DNA from: Lachnospiraceae bacterium
GTDB lineage: Bacteria; Bacillota; Clostridia; Lachnospirales; Lachnospiraceae
Direction: 5' to 3'
Length of the DNA stretch: 34,582 nucleotides
Assembly: GCA_017396145.1 (NCBI GenBank)
Contig: JAFQMS010000046.1
Location: 1-34,582, forward strand
The first letter of the stretch is position 1, and each line of letters starts with the position of its first letter. Below are positions 6,311-14,768 of this stretch, piece after piece. The notes under the pieces were generated by a model. It saw nothing but the letters and a program-made list of their open reading frames with translations. It was not told the DNA's origin and searched no databases. The position numbers and the translations under genes were made by a program.

Positions 6311-7447
6311 CTATAAACCACTTGTTATAATGTATTTGGTAACGGCATTCTTTAGGTTGGCAAAACAAGTTCTTCGTGCCTCTTCGTATAACATATATGT
6401 TGGTGTGGTTGGAATTATGTTTGAAATACCATGTTCCTTGGCTGTTTGGTAATCAAGACGGTTACTGCCAACAAATGCTACTACGGGGATATTCTTGCCT
6501 AAATTCTTGACACGATGTGAAATACCTACCACAGCTTTGCCTTTAAGACTTTGAGAATCAAGTCGTCCTTCTCCGGTTATAATTAGGTCGCAATCCTGAG
6601 CCAGTGTATCGAAACCTACAATATCTAAAAGAGTATCTATTCCTGAAGTTAGTTCACCTTGCATAAAGGCGATTACACCTGCTCCTAAACCACCACAGGC
6701 ACCAGAGCCTGGTATGTTGGCAACACTTTTATGGAGTATATTATCGATGGTATTAGAAAAGACCTTCAGATTATAATCAAGCACGGCTACCATCTCTAAA
6801 TCTGCGCCTTTTTGTGGAGCAAATACACTTGCAGCACCATTGGGACCATATAAAGGATTAACCACATCACACATGGCTGTAATGGAACAATTCTTTAGGA
6901 GTTCCTCACAAATAGAATTATCTATATTAACAACTTTTTCAAGTGTGGAACCAACAGGAATAAATTCATTTCCCAAAGAATCATAAAATTTTGTTCCCAA
7001 GGCAGCGGCAGCACCAGCACCGCAGTCATTAGTGCAACTTCCTCCTAAACCGATAATTATGTTGGTATAGCCTCTTAAAATCGCATCCTTAATTAGAGTA
7101 CCAACACCGTATGATGAGGCTGTACATGGGTCGAGATGATTAGCGGCTAATTCAAGACCAATTGCCTGAGCGGCTTCAATAATTGCGGTCTTAGTTTCAT
7201 CGCAACTGATAAGGTATGAAGCGCTAATCATATCTCCAAAAGGTCCTTTTACTTCTGTGTGCATTTCTTGCCATCCTAAGGCTCTTTTAATGCAATCAAG
7301 AGTTCCTTCACCACCATCAGCAATAGGAAGGGGTAAGGTTTCAATACTAGGATCGTATTCCTTTATTGTGTTTTCGATAATATCACAAACCTGGGATGAT
7401 GTCATGGTCCCTTTAAAGGAATCAGGAACTATTAATATTTTGTTCAT
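6311..7447 (-). CDS. glxK: Glycerate kinase (GlxK family)
   Basis: A 378-residue cytoplasmic kinase of the GlxK/GarK family (PF02595), the usual length. It phosphorylates D-glycerate with ATP to give 2- or 3-phosphoglycerate and so feeds lower glycolysis. Family motifs are visible: PDSFKGT near the N-terminus, PIADGGEGT at about residue 41, GLGGSCTNDCGAGAAAALG at about 134-152, and GEGRLDSQSLKGKAVVGI near the C-terminus. The start is secured by GGAGGT 6 nt upstream. No glyoxylate or glycerate pathway partner lies beside it. It has its own promoter (7503-7531) and a palindrome in its leader (7471-7484), and it ends before the hairpin shared with the amidase start. Confidence 0.95.
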   Translation of the reverse strand: MNKILIVPDSFKGTMTSSQVCDIIENTIKEYDPSIETLPLPIADGGEGTLDCIKRALGWQEMHTEVKGPFGDMISASYLISCDETKTAIIEAAQAIGLELAANHLDPCTASSYGVGTLIKDAILRGYTNIIIGLGGSCTNDCGAGAAAALGTKFYDSLGNEFIPVGSTLEKVVNIDNSICEELLKNCSITAMCDVVNPLYGPNGAASVFAPQKGADLEMVAVLDYNLKVFSNTIDNILHKSVANIPGSGACGGLGAGVIAFMQGELTSGIDTLLDIVGFDTLAQDCDLIITGEGRLDSQSLKGKAVVGISHRVKNLGKNIPVVAFVGSNRLDYQTAKEHGISNIIPTTPTYMLYEEARRTCFANLKNAVTKYIITSGL

Positions 7448-7470
7448 GTTGCACCTCCGTTTCCTAGTAT

Positions 7471-7484
7471 TAAATACGTATTTA
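7471..7484. promoter_or_regulatory. 14-bp perfect palindrome in the glycerate kinase leader
   Basis: TAAATACGTATTTA is a perfect palindrome, about 12-25 bp downstream of the predicted glxK transcription start and 24 bp before its ATG. This is a suitable place for a roadblock-type repressor. The binding protein is unknown. Confidence 0.45.
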
Positions 7485-7502
7485 GAAAAAACTACTGTAT
7501 TT

Positions 7503-7531
7503 AGTATAACTTATTTTATCAAATATAACAA
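7503..7531 (-). promoter_or_regulatory. SigA-type promoter of glycerate kinase
   Basis: On the minus strand, a -35 TTGTTA (7531-7526) and a -10 TATACT (7508-7503) are separated by 17 bp. Transcription would start near 7496, giving a leader of about 50 nt. Confidence 0.65.
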
Positions 7532-7612
7532 GGTAATTATTAAGCAGGGAAAACAAAAGGAGTGGTATTTGTTGTAACAGGATAGAACTGTGGAATAAAA
7601 AACAAAAATAAC

Positions 7613-7641
7613 TTGAAGAAATGCCTGTTTTGGTGTAAAAT
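7613..7641 (+). promoter_or_regulatory. SigA-type promoter of the zinc-ribbon/MORN protein
   Basis: A -35 TTGAAG (7613-7618) and a -10 TAAAAT (7636-7641) are separated by 17 bp. The leader is about 100 nt and AT-rich. No strong structure was seen in it. The 300-bp interval 7448-7747 holds this promoter, the divergent glxK promoter and its palindrome. Confidence 0.55.
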
Positions 7642-7747
7642 GTAAGGGATATATTTGGGCAAAAAAGTTTGGTTTTTATATGAATTAGAAAGATGGGGAA
7701 TTGTTTTCTTAGAATAAATTTCCGGTACGGAAGAAACGAGGTACAAT

Positions 7748-9439
7748 ATGGTATGTAAGGAATGTGGTGCACAGTTACCTGATATTGCGAAGTTCTGCTA
7801 TAAATGCGGGAAAGGTGTTGAAGGTTCGGATTTAGAAGAATTTGACCCATTTGGAACAGAAGAAATGACAACATTTGAGAAGCATGTTGATACAGATGAG
7901 GCTAAGGAAGAGTCTGTAGCAGAAGAACAAACAAAAGAAGAAGCAGATAATAATACTGATGTTAAAGATGAGACTTCAGTTTCGTTTGCTTCAGAAGATG
8001 TAGCAAGTGAAGAAGATATTGCACAATCGGATGAAGAAAGTGTAGAAACTGAGGCTGACGAAGAAGAAAAAGCACAAGAAGACGAGGAAAAACCAGCCAA
8101 CTCAGGATTCAAGATAATGAGAAATCCTGATTATGTACCACCAGAGGTTGAAGAAGAAAAACCATTTTATGAAGAGCATGTTAATTACGAAGAGATAAGA
8201 GAACAGCATGCTGCAAAGATGGAAAAAAGAATGCAAGTGTTAAGTGTTATAATTGCTATTGCAGTGTTAATAGGAATTGGATTGTTTGCATTTGATAGAT
8301 ACAGGGCAGGTCAGGAGTATGATGAAAAATATGCTGCCGCACAGGCACTATATGATGCAGGTGATTATGAAGGAGCCTTTAGTGCTTTTGGTGAACTTGT
8401 AGAGCATAGAGGCGCTGATGAAGAGGAAATGGTAATTAAGCAGTTTGAGTGTCTACAAGCAATGGGTGATGCTTCGAAAGCAAGAGATTTTGCATTTAAT
8501 GCTTGTAGAAAATATAGTTCAGACAATATAAGAAAGTTATTAGATGCCGTTAATTCGGGTGGTGAAAGTGCAACAAAGCCATCGAATAGTCCGGCACCAA
8601 GCAAGGCACCAAGTGAGGCGCCAAGTGAGGCACCAAGTGAGGTACCAAGTGAGGCACCAAGCGAGGTACCAAGTGAGACTCCAGATGTAACACCAAGTGA
8701 GACTCCAAGTGAAGCGCCAAGCGAGACACCAAGTGAGACTCCAGATGTAACACCAAGTCCTATTCCGGATGAACCAGATGAACCAATGGCAGACTATACT
8801 GCATATGAAGATACATTTGCTCAGTTGTGTATTGGTATGGATGAACTTATGACAAAGTCAGAACCTATTGAGGCTTTAAAGGTAATGATAACAGAAGACT
8901 TTTCTATGTTATGTGCATATAAAAAGACAGTTTATTATAGTAATGCTCAGTTCCTTGAAACTGTTACCGATGGTGATAAGGTATTGATGCTTTGTGATAA
9001 TGGATATGTATACTACGGAAGCATGAAAGGTGGCAAACCAGATAAAGCCGGTGTATATATGCAGGCCGTTAAAGATGAAAGTGGAATAGGATATACTTAT
9101 TATAGAGGATTATGGGAGAATGGATATCCTAATGGCGCAGGAGTAATTGAAAAATATGAAGGAACAACAGCAACTAAAACTGTAACAAGCGGTGGTTTTG
9201 CAATGGGATATTATGAAGGGGACATGAAGGTGACTAATTATAAGGGTAATACAGTTATTAACAGTGGCTCATACAATATTGTTGCAGGCACTCCAACTGT
9301 ACTTAAAGATGAAGCAGGCAGTGAGATTAAGGTTGGTACAGACAGTGTAATCGGATACTTAACAGATGAGACTGGAGCAACAACTAATATTTTATGGGAT
9401 GGAACTACAAAATATGCAGTAGAAGGACTAGTATATTAA
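7748..9439 (+). CDS. Zinc-ribbon, single-span membrane protein with Pro/Ser repeats and MORN-like C-terminus
   Basis: A 563-residue mosaic protein. Residues 1-27 form a zinc ribbon of two CxxC pairs (CKECG...CYKCG). A long acidic, low-complexity segment follows (about 30-120). One membrane helix lies at about 165-183 (VLSVIIAIAVLIGIGLFAF). A TPR-like pair of helices comes next (YDEKYAAAQALYDAGDYEGAF). Then there is a proline/serine/glutamate repeat spacer (278-346, units PSEA, PSEV, PSET). The C-terminal domain is rich in Tyr and Gly with MORN-like strands (GYTYYRGLWENGYPNGAGVIEKY). The zinc ribbon should be cytoplasmic and the repeat spacer plus MORN-like domain outside. The function is unknown; MORN-like domains often act as scaffolds. 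It is a single gene between its own promoter and a terminator. Confidence 0.85.
   Translation: MVCKECGAQLPDIAKFCYKCGKGVEGSDLEEFDPFGTEEMTTFEKHVDTDEAKEESVAEEQTKEEADNNTDVKDETSVSFASEDVASEEDIAQSDEESVETEADEEEKAQEDEEKPANSGFKIMRNPDYVPPEVEEEKPFYEEHVNYEEIREQHAAKMEKRMQVLSVIIAIAVLIGIGLFAFDRYRAGQEYDEKYAAAQALYDAGDYEGAFSAFGELVEHRGADEEEMVIKQFECLQAMGDASKARDFAFNACRKYSSDNIRKLLDAVNSGGESATKPSNSPAPSKAPSEAPSEAPSEVPSEAPSEVPSETPDVTPSETPSEAPSETPSETPDVTPSPIPDEPDEPMADYTAYEDTFAQLCIGMDELMTKSEPIEALKVMITEDFSMLCAYKKTVYYSNAQFLETVTDGDKVLMLCDNGYVYYGSMKGGKPDKAGVYMQAVKDESGIGYTYYRGLWENGYPNGAGVIEKYEGTTATKTVTSGGFAMGYYEGDMKVTNYKGNTVINSGSYNIVAGTPTVLKDEAGSEIKVGTDSVIGYLTDETGATTNILWDGTTKYAVEGLVY
8593..8757 (+). repeat. In-gene tandem repeat encoding Pro-Ser-Glu units
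   Basis: A run of imperfect 12-nt units of the type CCAAGTGAGGCA, varied to GTA, ACT or ACA at the last codon, is interrupted twice by a PDVTPSE variant. The in-frame period means copy number can change without breaking the gene, giving a spacer of variable length between the membrane and the outer domain. Confidence 0.85.
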
Positions 9440-9458
9440 CAAGAACAATATAAACATA

Positions 9459-9489
9459 ACACCTGTGCAAGATATGCGCAGGTGTTTTT
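9459..9489 (+). terminator. Intrinsic terminator of the zinc-ribbon/MORN gene
   Basis: A 10-bp stem with one G-U pair (9459-9468 with 9476-9485) and a 7-nt loop is followed by TTTT. It lies 20 nt past the stop codon and separates this gene from pth. Confidence 0.85.
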
Positions 9490-9565
9490 ACTCTGAAAAA
9501 GCAATATGGGAAATGAAAGTGAATAATAGTAGTTTGAAGTAAATTGTTGAGAAAAGAGGATTAAC

Positions 9566-10132
9566 ATGAAACTTATAGTAGGATTGGGAAACCCAGGTGG
9601 AAAATATGTAGGTACCAGACATAATATTGGATTTGACTGTATCACAGCTCTATGTGATGAGTATAGAATTAAGATGGGTAAATTGGAACTTAAGGCACTA
9701 ACGGGAACAGGTGTTATTGATGGAATAAAGGTAATGCTTGCTATGCCACAGACATATATGAATCTTAGTGGAGATAGTGTTAGAGCTATTGCAGATTATT
9801 ATAAAATTCAAGTTTCGGATATAATAGTTATATTTGATGATATAAGTTTGGCGCCCGGACAGATACGCATCAGAAAAAAAGGAAGTGCCGGTGGACATAA
9901 CGGAGTAAAGGATATAATAGCGAAACTGGGAACACAGGATTTTGCCAGAATTAAGGTTGGTGTAGGTGCAAAGCCGGAAGGCTATGATTTAGCGGATTTT
10001 GTATTAGGACGTTTTAAAAGTAACGAAGAACCTGATATGAGAAAGGCTATTGAAAAGGTAAAAGAAGCATGTGTATTGATGCTTAATGAAGAAGTGGACA
10101 AGGCTATGAATTTATATAATGTGAAAGGATAA
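9566..10132 (+). CDS. pth: Peptidyl-tRNA hydrolase
   Basis: A 188-residue cytoplasmic enzyme that releases the peptide from peptidyl-tRNA dropped by stalled ribosomes, recycling the tRNA. Full family length and motifs are present: GLGNPGGKY (Asn9), TRHNIGF with catalytic His19, PQTYMNLSG with the substrate-contacting Asn, FDDISL (Asp91/Asp92), and GSAGGHNGVKDI. The ATG follows an AGAGGA ribosome binding site. It is the first gene of a tight plus-strand run: mfd begins 2 nt after its stop codon. The pth-mfd order is conserved in many Firmicutes, including Bacillus subtilis. Confidence 0.98.
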   Translation: MKLIVGLGNPGGKYVGTRHNIGFDCITALCDEYRIKMGKLELKALTGTGVIDGIKVMLAMPQTYMNLSGDSVRAIADYYKIQVSDIIVIFDDISLAPGQIRIRKKGSAGGHNGVKDIIAKLGTQDFARIKVGVGAKPEGYDLADFVLGRFKSNEEPDMRKAIEKVKEACVLMLNEEVDKAMNLYNVKG

Positions 10133-10134
10133 CT

Positions 10135-13100
10135 ATGAAAGCGTATTTTGAACCCCTGCAGGATTTAAATGAATATAATCATCTTATAGAATACTTGGAA
10201 AAAGAATTAACTCCTGTAGCGGTTACAGGATGCATAGATGGGCAGAAAGAGCATTTAATAAGTGCAATTACAGGGAAGGACCATAATGCCATAATCCTTG
10301 TGGAAAATGAAATTAAGGCAAGAGCAATATGGCAGGACTTAAGACTATATGGAGAGGAAGTATATATTTATCCTCAAAAGGATGTATTGTTTTATAGTGC
10401 AGATGTTCATGGTAATAGTATTGTTGCAGACAGAATGCAGGTAATTCAAAAATTAATTGGAGGAGAAAAGATTAAGGTGGTCATGACGGCTCAGGCTGCC
10501 ATGGATAATTTGAGACATATAGATAGAATCAAAGAAAACATTATTCACATTAGTGCTATGGACACTATTAATGTTGAGGAAATCACAAAGAAACTGGTAA
10601 GTATGGGGTACGAAAGACAAAGTCAAGTGGAAGCACCAAGCCAGTTTGCTATAAGAGGCGGTATTATAGATATATATCCTTTAACAGAAACGCTTCCGTA
10701 CAGAATAGAATTATTTGGGGATGAAGTTGATACAATCAGAGCATTTGATCCTCATAGTCAGAGGACGGTAATAGATGGAATAACGGAAGCGGTTATTTAT
10801 CCAGCTTGCGAGTATGTTTTTACAAAAACAGAGTCAAAGGAAGCACTTGAAAGAATTAATAAGGAAAAGCAAAAAGCCGTTATCAGTTTTAGAAAAGAGA
10901 TGAAAAACGAAGAGGCTTCAAGAATAGAAGCTGTTATAAGTGAATTTAGAGATAATTTTGAAAACTATATGGGCGAATATGCCATTGAAAGTTATATAAA
11001 GTATTTTGATAAGAATACAGTGTCAATAATAGATTATTTTCCTAAAGAAAATACCTATGTGTTTGTAGATGAAATGGCACGAGTAAGTGAAAGCATTAAG
11101 TCGGTGGAATATCAGTTTAGTGAAAGTATGATGACAAGGCTTGAGAAAGGTTATATACTTCCGGGTCAGGTTAATGCTTTAATTGAACCAAAACAGGTTT
11201 TGCTAAAAGCATCTAACTATAAAATGATTATGCTTTCTACTATTTCTGCAAGAAATGATCTTATACCATACAAAAAGAATTTTGATTTTACTGTAAGGTC
11301 AATTAATAACTATAATAATAATTTTGAACAACTTACAAAAGAACTTCTTGTGTGGAAGAAGAATAATTATAAAGTTATAGTTGTATGCACTTCTTCTGCC
11401 AGGGCAATGAGAATTGCAAAAGATTTGCAAGAGTATGACTTGAATGCAATATATGTGGATAGAGACGATAAAGAGATTTTGTCAAGACAGATATTAGTTA
11501 CTCATGGTAATTTAAGCAAAGGTTTTGAGTATCCTTTAATTAGATTTGCAGTAATTTCAGAAAGTGACATATTTAAAAGCATCAGAAAGAAAAAAAGAAA
11601 TAAAACACAGTATCAGGGAACCAAGATTGCATCTTTTACAGACCTGATACCGGGAGATTATGTTGTACATGAGAATCATGGTATTGGTATATATAAGGGA
11701 ATTGAGAAGGTAGAAGCAGAAGGTATCATTAAAGACTATCTGAAATTAGAATATGTAGGTGGTGTTTTATATGTTCCTGCCAGTGGATTTGATGTGTTAC
11801 AAAAATATGCATCAGGTAAAGATGCGAAACCTAAGATTAATAGTTTGGGCTCAACTGAGTGGAAAAAGACAAAGACTAGGGTAAGGTCTGCTGTAGAGAG
11901 CATAGCCAAGGAATTAGTTGAACTTTACGCTGCAAGACAGGCAAAAAATGGCTTTGCATTTGAAGAGGATAGCATATGGCAACGAGAGTTTGAAGATATG
12001 TTTCCGTATGAGGAAACTATTGATCAGTTAGCAGCTATTGCGGCAACAAAAAATGATATGCAAAGTCCAAGGATTATGGATAGACTTATTTGTGGTGATG
12101 TGGGCTTTGGTAAGACAGAGATTGCAATAAGGGCTGCATTTAAAGCGGTGCAGTCGGGAAAACAAGTTGCTATGCTTGTGCCAACTACAATACTTGCAAA
12201 ACAGCATTACAACACATTTTATCAGAGAATGAAAGATTACCCTGTTAATGTGGAGATGCTTTCAAGATTTAAAACACCAAAAGAACAAGGAGAGATTATT
12301 AAGAATCTTTCCTCTGGAAAGACAGATATTGTTATAGGAACTCACAAACTTTTATCGGATAAAGTAAAATACAAAGACTTGGGGCTTCTGATAATAGACG
12401 AAGAACAGCGTTTTGGTGTGACTCATAAAGAGAAGATAAAGCATATTAAAGACAGTGTAGATGTACTTACATTGTCGGCTACACCAATACCAAGAACGCT
12501 TCATATGAGCCTTGTGGGAATAAGGGATATGTCTGTACTTGAAGAACCACCAATTGACAGAGTACCAATTCAAACTTATGTAATGGAAAGAGATGACCAA
12601 ACAATAAGGGAGGCTATTATAAGAGAATACTCAAGAGGTGGACAGGTATATTTTGTATCTAACAGAGTAACAAATATTGTCGATGTAACGGCTGCCTTGG
12701 CCAAATTGGTACCCGAGGTGGAAGTTGAATATGCACATGGTCAGATGCCTCAAAAAAAATTAGAAGATATTATGTTTGCATTTATTAATGGGGAGATAGA
12801 TGTTCTTGTGTCAACAACAATTATTGAAACCGGATTAGATATTTCTAATGTTAATACTATTATTATTGATGATGCTGACAGATTTGGACTCTCCCAGTTG
12901 TATCAGTTGAGAGGAAGAGTGGGAAGAAGCAATCAGGCAGCATATGCATTTTTAATGTACAAAAGAGATAAACTTCTTAACGAGACGGCAAGTAAAAGAC
13001 TTCAGGCACTTAGAGAATTTACAGAGTTAGGCAGCGGTATTAAGATTGCTATGAAGGACTTAGAGATAAGAGGTGCAGGAAATCTTCTTGGAGCAAAACA

Positions 13101-13674
13101 ACACGGTCATATGGAGGCTGTAGGTTATGATTTGTACTGTAAACTTTTGAATCAGGCAGTATTGAAACTCAAAGGTGAGGAAGTAGAGCCTGATTATGAA
13201 ACCAGTGTGGATTTGCAGGTGAGCGCATATATACCGGCTAGTTATATACAAAGTGAATATACAAAACTGGAAATGTATAAGAGAATTGCTTTGGTACAAA
13301 CGCAAGAAGATGTGCTAAATGTAAGAGATGAACTTATTGACAGGTTTTCAGATATCCCTGACGAAACAGACAATTTAATTAATGTGGCATATGTTAAAGC
13401 ACTAGCGCACAAAGCCAATATAGTTAATCTGACTCAAAAAGGTGGTAGGATTAAGATGGTGATGTTTGAAAAAGCACAGGTGGATGTAGGACGTATTCCT
13501 GAACTTTTGAAGAAGTACAATGGGCGACTTAAATTCGCACCAAGACCAATTCCAGCATTTGAATACAATATGTGGGAAAAGTCTGAACAAAATGTTAAGC
13601 CGGATGAAGCCACATTATTTGAAAATCTTAAAGAAGTATTGAAGTCTATGGTGGAAGAAATTATAATTAAATAA
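10135..13674 (+). CDS. mfd: Transcription-repair coupling factor Mfd
   Basis: A 1179-residue DNA translocase that removes stalled RNA polymerase from damaged DNA and recruits UvrA. The domain order is normal. The N-terminal UvrB-like region carries GYERQSQVEAPSQFAIRGGIIDIYP. A CarD-like RNA polymerase interaction domain follows (DLIPGDYVVHENHGIGIYKG). The RecG-type superfamily 2 motor has Walker A GDVGFGKT (654-661) and a DEEQ box (755-758), followed by SATPIPRT. The helicase second half has TTIIETGLDISNVNTII and the TRG-like QLRGRVGRSNQAAYAF. A C-terminal TRCF domain closes the protein. No frameshift or missing motif was seen. It starts 2 nt after pth, so translational coupling is likely. 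Confidence 0.98.
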   Translation: MKAYFEPLQDLNEYNHLIEYLEKELTPVAVTGCIDGQKEHLISAITGKDHNAIILVENEIKARAIWQDLRLYGEEVYIYPQKDVLFYSADVHGNSIVADRMQVIQKLIGGEKIKVVMTAQAAMDNLRHIDRIKENIIHISAMDTINVEEITKKLVSMGYERQSQVEAPSQFAIRGGIIDIYPLTETLPYRIELFGDEVDTIRAFDPHSQRTVIDGITEAVIYPACEYVFTKTESKEALERINKEKQKAVISFRKEMKNEEASRIEAVISEFRDNFENYMGEYAIESYIKYFDKNTVSIIDYFPKENTYVFVDEMARVSESIKSVEYQFSESMMTRLEKGYILPGQVNALIEPKQVLLKASNYKMIMLSTISARNDLIPYKKNFDFTVRSINNYNNNFEQLTKELLVWKKNNYKVIVVCTSSARAMRIAKDLQEYDLNAIYVDRDDKEILSRQILVTHGNLSKGFEYPLIRFAVISESDIFKSIRKKKRNKTQYQGTKIASFTDLIPGDYVVHENHGIGIYKGIEKVEAEGIIKDYLKLEYVGGVLYVPASGFDVLQKYASGKDAKPKINSLGSTEWKKTKTRVRSAVESIAKELVELYAARQAKNGFAFEEDSIWQREFEDMFPYEETIDQLAAIAATKNDMQSPRIMDRLICGDVGFGKTEIAIRAAFKAVQSGKQVAMLVPTTILAKQHYNTFYQRMKDYPVNVEMLSRFKTPKEQGEIIKNLSSGKTDIVIGTHKLLSDKVKYKDLGLLIIDEEQRFGVTHKEKIKHIKDSVDVLTLSATPIPRTLHMSLVGIRDMSVLEEPPIDRVPIQTYVMERDDQTIREAIIREYSRGGQVYFVSNRVTNIVDVTAALAKLVPEVEVEYAHGQMPQKKLEDIMFAFINGEIDVLVSTTIIETGLDISNVNTIIIDDADRFGLSQLYQLRGRVGRSNQAAYAFLMYKRDKLLNETASKRLQALREFTELGSGIKIAMKDLEIRGAGNLLGAKQHGHMEAVGYDLYCKLLNQAVLKLKGEEVEPDYETSVDLQVSAYIPASYIQSEYTKLEMYKRIALVQTQEDVLNVRDELIDRFSDIPDETDNLINVAYVKALAHKANIVNLTQKGGRIKMVMFEKAQVDVGRIPELLKKYNGRLKFAPRPIPAFEYNMWEKSEQNVKPDEATLFENLKEVLKSMVEEIIIK

Positions 13675-13709
13675 GGTGTTATGATGCATTTGGTGAAATG
13701 GAGGAATAT

Positions 13710-14750
13710 ATGAAAAGATATAAGATTTTAATATATATGCTTGGGTTAATTATGATAATTAGCCTTTCAGGTTGTAGCAAGGATAATCAAGATGATGAAG
13801 AAAACACCAATGAAGCAGTGGAAGTTGAGCAAAAAAAAGATGATGTTGTAGACGGAAAGATAGTGGCAGATGCTACAATGCTCACTGTTGGAGATACAAA
13901 AGTTTCTTACAGTGAGGTAATGGTTTATGTAAATATGATAAGAGACAAATATGAACCATTATTCTCTGAATATATTTGGAGTTTTAAAGTAGACGAAGAA
14001 AAAAGTTTTGAGGATATGGCTAAAGAAGAGATAATTAATCAGATTATAAGATTAAAGATAATGAATTCCATTGCAGCACAGAGAGGGATTGAACTGTCTG
14101 AAGACGAAAAGTTGGATATTCAAGATTCTGCAGCGGAGTATCTTACTCAAATCACACAGAAAGACCAAGAAGAATACGGAATCAATCTTGATATTGTAAA
14201 AACCATATATGAGGACAATGTTATCGCTCAAAAACTTTTCGATGTAGTAACAGCAGATGTCAAAACTAATGTATCTAAGGAAGAATCTCATACAGTAACT
14301 CTTAAGCAATTTGCGGCTTTGTATTATGGAAGAGATAGGGATGGTAATATTCTAAATAAGACAGAAACACAAAAGTCAGATGCAAAAGCTAAGGTAATAA
14401 AGGCTTACGATCAGATAGTAAGAAACAAGAATGACTTTATAACATATGCTGATAATCATTCTGACTTAGATGAGGTGGTTATATCAGTATCCGTGGGAGA
14501 ATACGAGGAGGGAATAGAAAAAGAACTCTTTAAGTTAAAGGCAGGACAAACAAGTATTGCCTTAGATTTAGGAGATGGATACTACTTCTTTGAGTGTATA
14601 TCTCCTGATGACGAGAAAGCAAGAGAAGAAAGAGTTATTGAAATAGTGAAAGAAAGACAAAACGAGATGTTTTCAAAGGAATATGATGAATGGTTGCAAG
14701 AAAGTAAAGTTTATATTGTAACAAATCTTTGGAATATGATTAAGTTTTAA
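13710..14750 (+). CDS. PrsA/SurA-like peptidyl-prolyl isomerase lipoprotein
   Basis: A 346-residue surface lipoprotein with signal peptide and lipobox LSGC (Cys22). A SurA_N-like helical chaperone region follows (about residues 50-190, VGDTKVSYSEVMVYVNMIRDKY... and DIVKTIYEDNVIAQKLF). After that comes a divergent rotamase-like region containing VVISVSVGEYEEGIEKELFKLKAGQTS...GYYFFECIS, the usual ending of PPIC domains. It probably helps fold exported proteins, which could include the amylase encoded next. I start at 13710, not at the in-frame ATG at 13698, because GGAGG (13700-13704) lies 5 nt before 13710 and nothing suitable precedes 13698. It is 35 nt after mfd and 18 nt before the amylase gene. 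Confidence 0.85.
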   Translation: MKRYKILIYMLGLIMIISLSGCSKDNQDDEENTNEAVEVEQKKDDVVDGKIVADATMLTVGDTKVSYSEVMVYVNMIRDKYEPLFSEYIWSFKVDEEKSFEDMAKEEIINQIIRLKIMNSIAAQRGIELSEDEKLDIQDSAAEYLTQITQKDQEEYGINLDIVKTIYEDNVIAQKLFDVVTADVKTNVSKEESHTVTLKQFAALYYGRDRDGNILNKTETQKSDAKAKVIKAYDQIVRNKNDFITYADNHSDLDEVVISVSVGEYEEGIEKELFKLKAGQTSIALDLGDGYYFFECISPDDEKAREERVIEIVKERQNEMFSKEYDEWLQESKVYIVTNLWNMIKF

Positions 14751-14768
14751 AAAAGGAGAATAGGGAAA

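Noticed and set aside
7798..8112. Serine-rich minus-strand open frame
   Set aside because: It is the antisense reading of the acidic Glu-rich segment of the zinc-ribbon protein (GAA read as TTC/TCT), not a gene.
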